From: Bacteroidaceae bacterium | Lineage (GTDB): Bacteria; Bacteroidota; Bacteroidia; Bacteroidales; Bacteroidaceae | NCBI GenBank assembly: GCA_017529865.1 | Contig: JAFXNA010000001.1 | Coordinates: 62,001-126,000 of the forward strand | Length of the DNA: 64,000 nt | Direction: 5' to 3' | Shown here: piece by piece, positions 60,801-64,000 of the stretch | Layout: each line of letters opens with the position of its first letter | How positions within the stretch are numbered: the stretch's first letter is position 1 | Notes under the pieces: model-generated | Told to the model about the DNA's origin: nothing | Seen by the model: the letters and a program-made list of their open reading frames with translations, nothing else | The model's database searches: none | Position numbers and translations under genes: made by a program

Positions 60801-63041
60801 ATGAAGAAAATCTATGTTTTATGGAGTTTAGCCCTGATGACTATCATGGCCAACGTGTTCTTTGCTTGTAAGAGCGATGACACGCTTGAGGACTTCTATC
60901 GTCAGCATGGTTTCAAATTGAATCCGACTCAGAATCCTGACTTTGTGATTTATTCAAATGGTAATGTGCTCTCAACTACTTTGGGTACAAGAAGTGAATT
61001 TGGTACCAGAACAGAAACTGCACAAGCTATTGATTATGGTACAGTTACCAACAATGAGCCTTACAAGTCACAGTACGCATTCCCATCTGATCCGTCAGGA
61101 GAATATAGCACGATCAGGGAATATATTGCAGGTCATGGTAATGAAGGACAGGAATCGTGCGATTTTACAAACTTCTATATCCAGCAATTGGGCTCAGATG
61201 GCACAGGATGGAATGGAACGAACGGCCTTTGGCTCTGTGCACAACAGATGTCAAATGTATCAATCAATGGTACAGCATTAAATAATAGCAGCGCTTACAA
61301 TTTCCCAGGCTACCTTTGCCTGAACGTCAATGCTACCAATGTCAAATATCAGGTGTATGGTGCAGAAGTTGCCGGCGAATACAAGTTCTTCACCATTAAT
61401 GGTTGCAAGTATCTCGGCTTCAACTATACAAGACCAGATGTCGGCTATACTGGTAATGGTCTGTATAACGACTGGATTTTCAAGCTGACTCCAGCAGTTG
61501 CCAGCAGTCAAGATGGCGGCACACCTGTTGTTGTTAATTCAAACTACTATAAGGTGCAAGACTGGGAAAACACCACCAAAGAACACATGCCTGCTGAATA
61601 TGCTCAATATGTAGACAAGGCTCCTGCAAAAACTGACCGTGGTGAAAGTGTTTCTCAGGATGAGTACGATTATGTAATGGCATATTTGGCAGAGCATCCA
61701 AATGAAGGTGGTTTGACTTGTAACCTCACTACTTATTTCATCCAGAACGTAGGTAGTAGCTACTACGAATACAAATATGAAGATTTCCCAACATTGAAGG
61801 ATCATAATGGTGCAACTTATAATCTCATCGGTGGAAACCAAATGGATTTTGTTGCATTCTCAAAGCACAGAAATGATTATAATGCAGTTAACGGTCCACG
61901 TGCTCTCCTCGTCAATGTTCCAGTAGAAGATCCTACATACCATGATTCATGGGGCGATGTAGACAACACGAGGCACAATGCCTACAGATTCTATACTATT
62001 GAATACAATGGCGAGAAGAACTTGTATCTCTGCTACGACTATGAGATGACGAAGAACTCTGAAGAGTATTTGCCAGGTGATAAAGTGTTCAACGACTGGG
62101 TAATCAAACTGATACCTGCCGATGGAAGCGACCCAGAAGAGCACATCTCAGACATTATAGATCCAAATATTGAACCTGCAACTCCCGTAACTGATGAAGT
62201 AGAGGTGAACCTTTCAGTAAACGACGAGAAGGAAGAAGGTGACTATATCGCTACGAAGCTGTCTATCCACATCCGTGCATTGACTGATGTTGAGGTATTC
62301 ATACCAGTTGAGCAACTTTACTATTGCGATAAGGACGATATGGCTATCGTTTTGAACCACCAGCTCGATCCTAACTATCAGTACTCAAACCCAGGTCAAT
62401 CAACTATTGAAAACGGCTACAGCTACACATACACAGTAGCCGGTGAATACACAAAGGATGGTGAGACACTGACTGCCAACGAGACAATCCTCATTACTGT
62501 GAAGTATGAGGCAGAAGGTATCCGCGTAACAACTCAAGGTGTTACTCAGGCAGCACTTGACTTCCTTCAGGATCATTTCTTTGATGGTATTACAATTGAG
62601 GTATGGAACTACTTCAATAGCGAGATCCCAACAGGTAATCCAAACGAATTCCTGCCTGTCACTCGTACAGATCTCAAGCCAAAACTTGATGCGTCAACAG
62701 TTACGTTCACAACTTCTGCAAACGTACAGCATTATGTCAATGCATTCGCAATGTTGTATGATTATCAGAAAGCAGACCTCCATGTTTACATGAAGGAAGA
62801 CGGAAAGCCTTATCTGATGAGTGTCACGTATGATGGTGATGGCCATATTATTAATCAGGTAGAGACTAACACGCCACTTGAGCAGAAGTACTGGATAGCT
62901 GATGCTGACGGCAACTTCGTGAAGTTCGTAGGTGTTAAAAACGCATGGGATTGCACCGTGACTCCTCCTGATGCGTATTCAGTATCTGCAACTCATACGG
63001 GTGAAAACCCAGCAGACTTTAATGTCATCTATACGAAGTAA
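60801..63041 (+). CDS. Large surface lipoprotein with a duplicated N-terminal domain
   Basis: A 746-residue protein. The lipoprotein signal is LWSLALMTIMANVFFAC (Cys23). Two related domains follow. The first (about residues 100-230) begins YSTIREYIAGHGNEGQESCD and ends NDWIFKLTPA. The second (about residues 285-450) begins DEYDYVMAYLAEHPNEGGLT and ends NDWVIKLIPADG. Both contain C(D/N)(F/L)TxFxIQ(Q/N)(L/V)G and end with the same NDWxxKL strand. The C-terminal 300 residues are beta-rich (EVEVNLSVNDEKEEGDYIAT). It resembles Bacteroidetes surface-glycan-binding or adhesin lipoproteins, but I do not recognise the family. A strong terminator lies 28 bp downstream. Confidence 0.78.
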   Translation: MKKIYVLWSLALMTIMANVFFACKSDDTLEDFYRQHGFKLNPTQNPDFVIYSNGNVLSTTLGTRSEFGTRTETAQAIDYGTVTNNEPYKSQYAFPSDPSGEYSTIREYIAGHGNEGQESCDFTNFYIQQLGSDGTGWNGTNGLWLCAQQMSNVSINGTALNNSSAYNFPGYLCLNVNATNVKYQVYGAEVAGEYKFFTINGCKYLGFNYTRPDVGYTGNGLYNDWIFKLTPAVASSQDGGTPVVVNSNYYKVQDWENTTKEHMPAEYAQYVDKAPAKTDRGESVSQDEYDYVMAYLAEHPNEGGLTCNLTTYFIQNVGSSYYEYKYEDFPTLKDHNGATYNLIGGNQMDFVAFSKHRNDYNAVNGPRALLVNVPVEDPTYHDSWGDVDNTRHNAYRFYTIEYNGEKNLYLCYDYEMTKNSEEYLPGDKVFNDWVIKLIPADGSDPEEHISDIIDPNIEPATPVTDEVEVNLSVNDEKEEGDYIATKLSIHIRALTDVEVFIPVEQLYYCDKDDMAIVLNHQLDPNYQYSNPGQSTIENGYSYTYTVAGEYTKDGETLTANETILITVKYEAEGIRVTTQGVTQAALDFLQDHFFDGITIEVWNYFNSEIPTGNPNEFLPVTRTDLKPKLDASTVTFTTSANVQHYVNAFAMLYDYQKADLHVYMKEDGKPYLMSVTYDGDGHIINQVETNTPLEQKYWIADADGNFVKFVGVKNAWDCTVTPPDAYSVSATHTGENPADFNVIYTK

Positions 63042-63068
63042 TTTGTAATACCTTATTATATATATAGA

Positions 63069-63101
63069 CAGCAGGTAGCACACAGCTACCTGCTGTTTTT
63101 T
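63069..63101 (+). terminator. Intrinsic terminator after the duplicated-domain lipoprotein
   Basis: CAGCAGGTAGC-acaca-GCTACCTGCTG is a perfect 11 bp stem followed by TTTTTT. Confidence 0.95.
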
Positions 63102-63134
63102 CATAGAAAATGATGGTAATTAAAGTTTTTTTTG

Positions 63135-63143
63135 TATCTTTGC
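63135..63143 (+). promoter_or_regulatory. -7 promoter element of the CotH gene
   Basis: TATCTTTGC, 27 bp before the ATG at 63171. No TTTG is seen at the right spacing. Confidence 0.5.
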
Positions 63144-63170
63144 ACGCATAATGCCTAAATATATTGAATT

Positions 63171-64000
63171 ATGAAAATAAAAAGATTCTGCTGTTTGCTA
63201 TTAATAGCAATTACAATATTAGCCTATGCCCAGGATGTGAAGATGCCTATATTGGAAATTTCATTAGCACCCGATACTAGGTTTTATAGAGATATGCCAT
63301 ACACCAATGGAACAATGAAACTGACAGATACAGAAGGCAAAGTGGTGGAGATGCCGGCAAAGTTCAAAACACGTGGAGCTACAGCCCAGGATTATCTAAT
63401 GAAACCATCACTTAACATGAAGTTGCGTACAGCCGACTACACAGAAGAGGCCGACAGTGCCCTCTTAGGAATGCGCTCCTGCTCGTCATGGATTCTCGAT
63501 GCGATGGCAATCGACCGCATCTGTATGCGCAACCGAGTCGCATTCGACATCTGGAACGAATTCTCTCGTCTGCCTTACGAAACCAACTTTGACGGTCGTA
63601 ATGGTACGGAAGGCCGTTTCATAGAAGTGTATATCAATGATGAGTACTACGGCATCTATTGCTTGTCAGACCGTATTAACCGCAAACTGCTCGACTTGAA
63701 GAAGGTGAAGGAATTAGACGACGGAACAATGCAGGTACGAGGTGTACTCTATAAGAGTGGAACACAGAGCATTTTGGATCAGAATGATGCCGGATATAAT
63801 GAGGATTACACTGCTTGCGTCGTAGAATGGCACAACGCTTGGGAACTTACCTTCCCTGAGGACTACGCCAGCCCAGCAGTATGGAAGCCTCTTCAAGATG
63901 CGATTTTAAGAGGTACTAATGTAGCATATATCAAGAAGTATTTCTTCCTCGAAAATCTTGCCGATTTCCAACTGCATGTGATGGCTTTGGCTATTGCAGA
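63171..64000 (+). CDS. CotH-kinase family secreted protein (N-terminal part; cut by window edge)
   Basis: The frame from 63171 is open to the window end (276 residues). The signal peptide is KRFCCLLLIAITILAYAQ. The body matches CotH (PF08757), the atypical protein kinase first known from Bacillus spore coats: KFKTRGATAQDYLMKPSLNM with the family's (R)G(N)xT...KPS..., then GMRSCSSWILDAMAIDRICM and RNRVAFDIW, and EGRFIEVYINDEYYGIYCLS with DRINRKLLDLKK, the region holding the conserved catalytic-loop residues. CotH genes commonly accompany VTC/DUF4956 genes, and one such set lies at 20239-24335 here. The C-terminus is not visible. Confidence 0.82.
   Translation, partial: MKIKRFCCLLLIAITILAYAQDVKMPILEISLAPDTRFYRDMPYTNGTMKLTDTEGKVVEMPAKFKTRGATAQDYLMKPSLNMKLRTADYTEEADSALLGMRSCSSWILDAMAIDRICMRNRVAFDIWNEFSRLPYETNFDGRNGTEGRFIEVYINDEYYGIYCLSDRINRKLLDLKKVKELDDGTMQVRGVLYKSGTQSILDQNDAGYNEDYTACVVEWHNAWELTFPEDYASPAVWKPLQDAILRGTNVAYIKKYFFLENLADFQLHVMALAIA

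Noticed and set aside
1..64000. tRNA or rRNA genes, prophage or IS elements
   Set aside because: I looked for T-loop, rRNA and transposase motifs and found none. Without a covariance search, a tRNA could in principle be missed, but gene density leaves little room.

Overview
The window looks like chromosome of a member of the Bacteroidales, most likely Prevotella/Segatella-like. The evidence is in the sequence. Promoters repeatedly match the Bacteroidetes sigma-ABfr pattern (TTTG, about 19-20 bp, TAnnTTTGC), and purine-rich Shine-Dalgarno sites are largely absent. Many proteins belong to families typical of the phylum: a BlaR1 with a TonB C-terminal domain, DUF4954, DUF4956 with a VTC domain, an S46 peptidase, an MG2-type surface protein and a DUF6078-like protein. 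Two large secreted proteins end in a short block of the type YNLxGQ(R/K)...KGLNI(V/I)(D/N)GKK, which resembles type IX secretion C-terminal signals. I found no phage, IS element, CRISPR array, tRNA or rRNA.

Layout: 1-229 is the start of a secreted protein cut by the window edge. 328-6825 (-) is one tight operon: pyrE, SRPBCC protein, argH, aldo/keto reductase, lipoprotein, flippase, acyltransferase. 6962-15780 (+) holds sufS, a secreted alpha/beta hydrolase, a blaI-blaR1 pair, a DUF6078-like gene, a small secreted ORF that may be broken, and an 857-residue modular secreted protein. 15899-24335 (-) is a nine-gene co-directional run. It starts with a VTC-domain polyphosphate polymerase, DUF4956, a putative outer-membrane barrel, a dockerin-like protein and a Cthe_2159-type carbohydrate-binding beta-helix protein, and continues with only 9 bp gaps into pyrH, metG, a thioesterase and dprA. 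24585-33903 (+) carries hflX, a DUF4954 protein, an M16 peptidase and an MG2 protein. 33916-37164 (-) has the paired radical-SAM/DUF4130 DNA-metabolism genes and asd. 37311-40999 (+) is a KefB-type antiporter, a LolD-like ATPase and a CvfB-like S1 protein. 41100-41380 looks like a free-standing small RNA gene. 41420-47012 (-) is GNAT, parE, coaD, S41 protease and ybeY. 47270-50391 (+) has an acyltransferase, a glycosyltransferase and a DUF4332 protein. 50435-55475 (-) is ruvB, flippase, S46 dipeptidyl-peptidase and DUF2752. 55612-59424 (-) is a 1270-residue modular secreted protein. 59630-64000 (+) is a radical SAM protein, a duplicated-domain lipoprotein and a CotH-kinase protein cut by the right edge.

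The two observations most worth following are these. First, the VTC / DUF4956 / barrel / dockerin / Cthe_2159 gene set, with a CotH kinase gene elsewhere in the window and a terminator-like hairpin in the set's leader; it may be an uncharacterised polyphosphate-linked surface system. Second, three intergenic arrays, each of four palindromes spaced about 22 bp apart. They share architecture but differ in sequence, and each lies just after a (+) gene and before another (+) gene. A further class of GC-rich inverted repeats (CCCTCTCCC...GGGGAGAG type) lies between genes and also in frame inside two coding regions.
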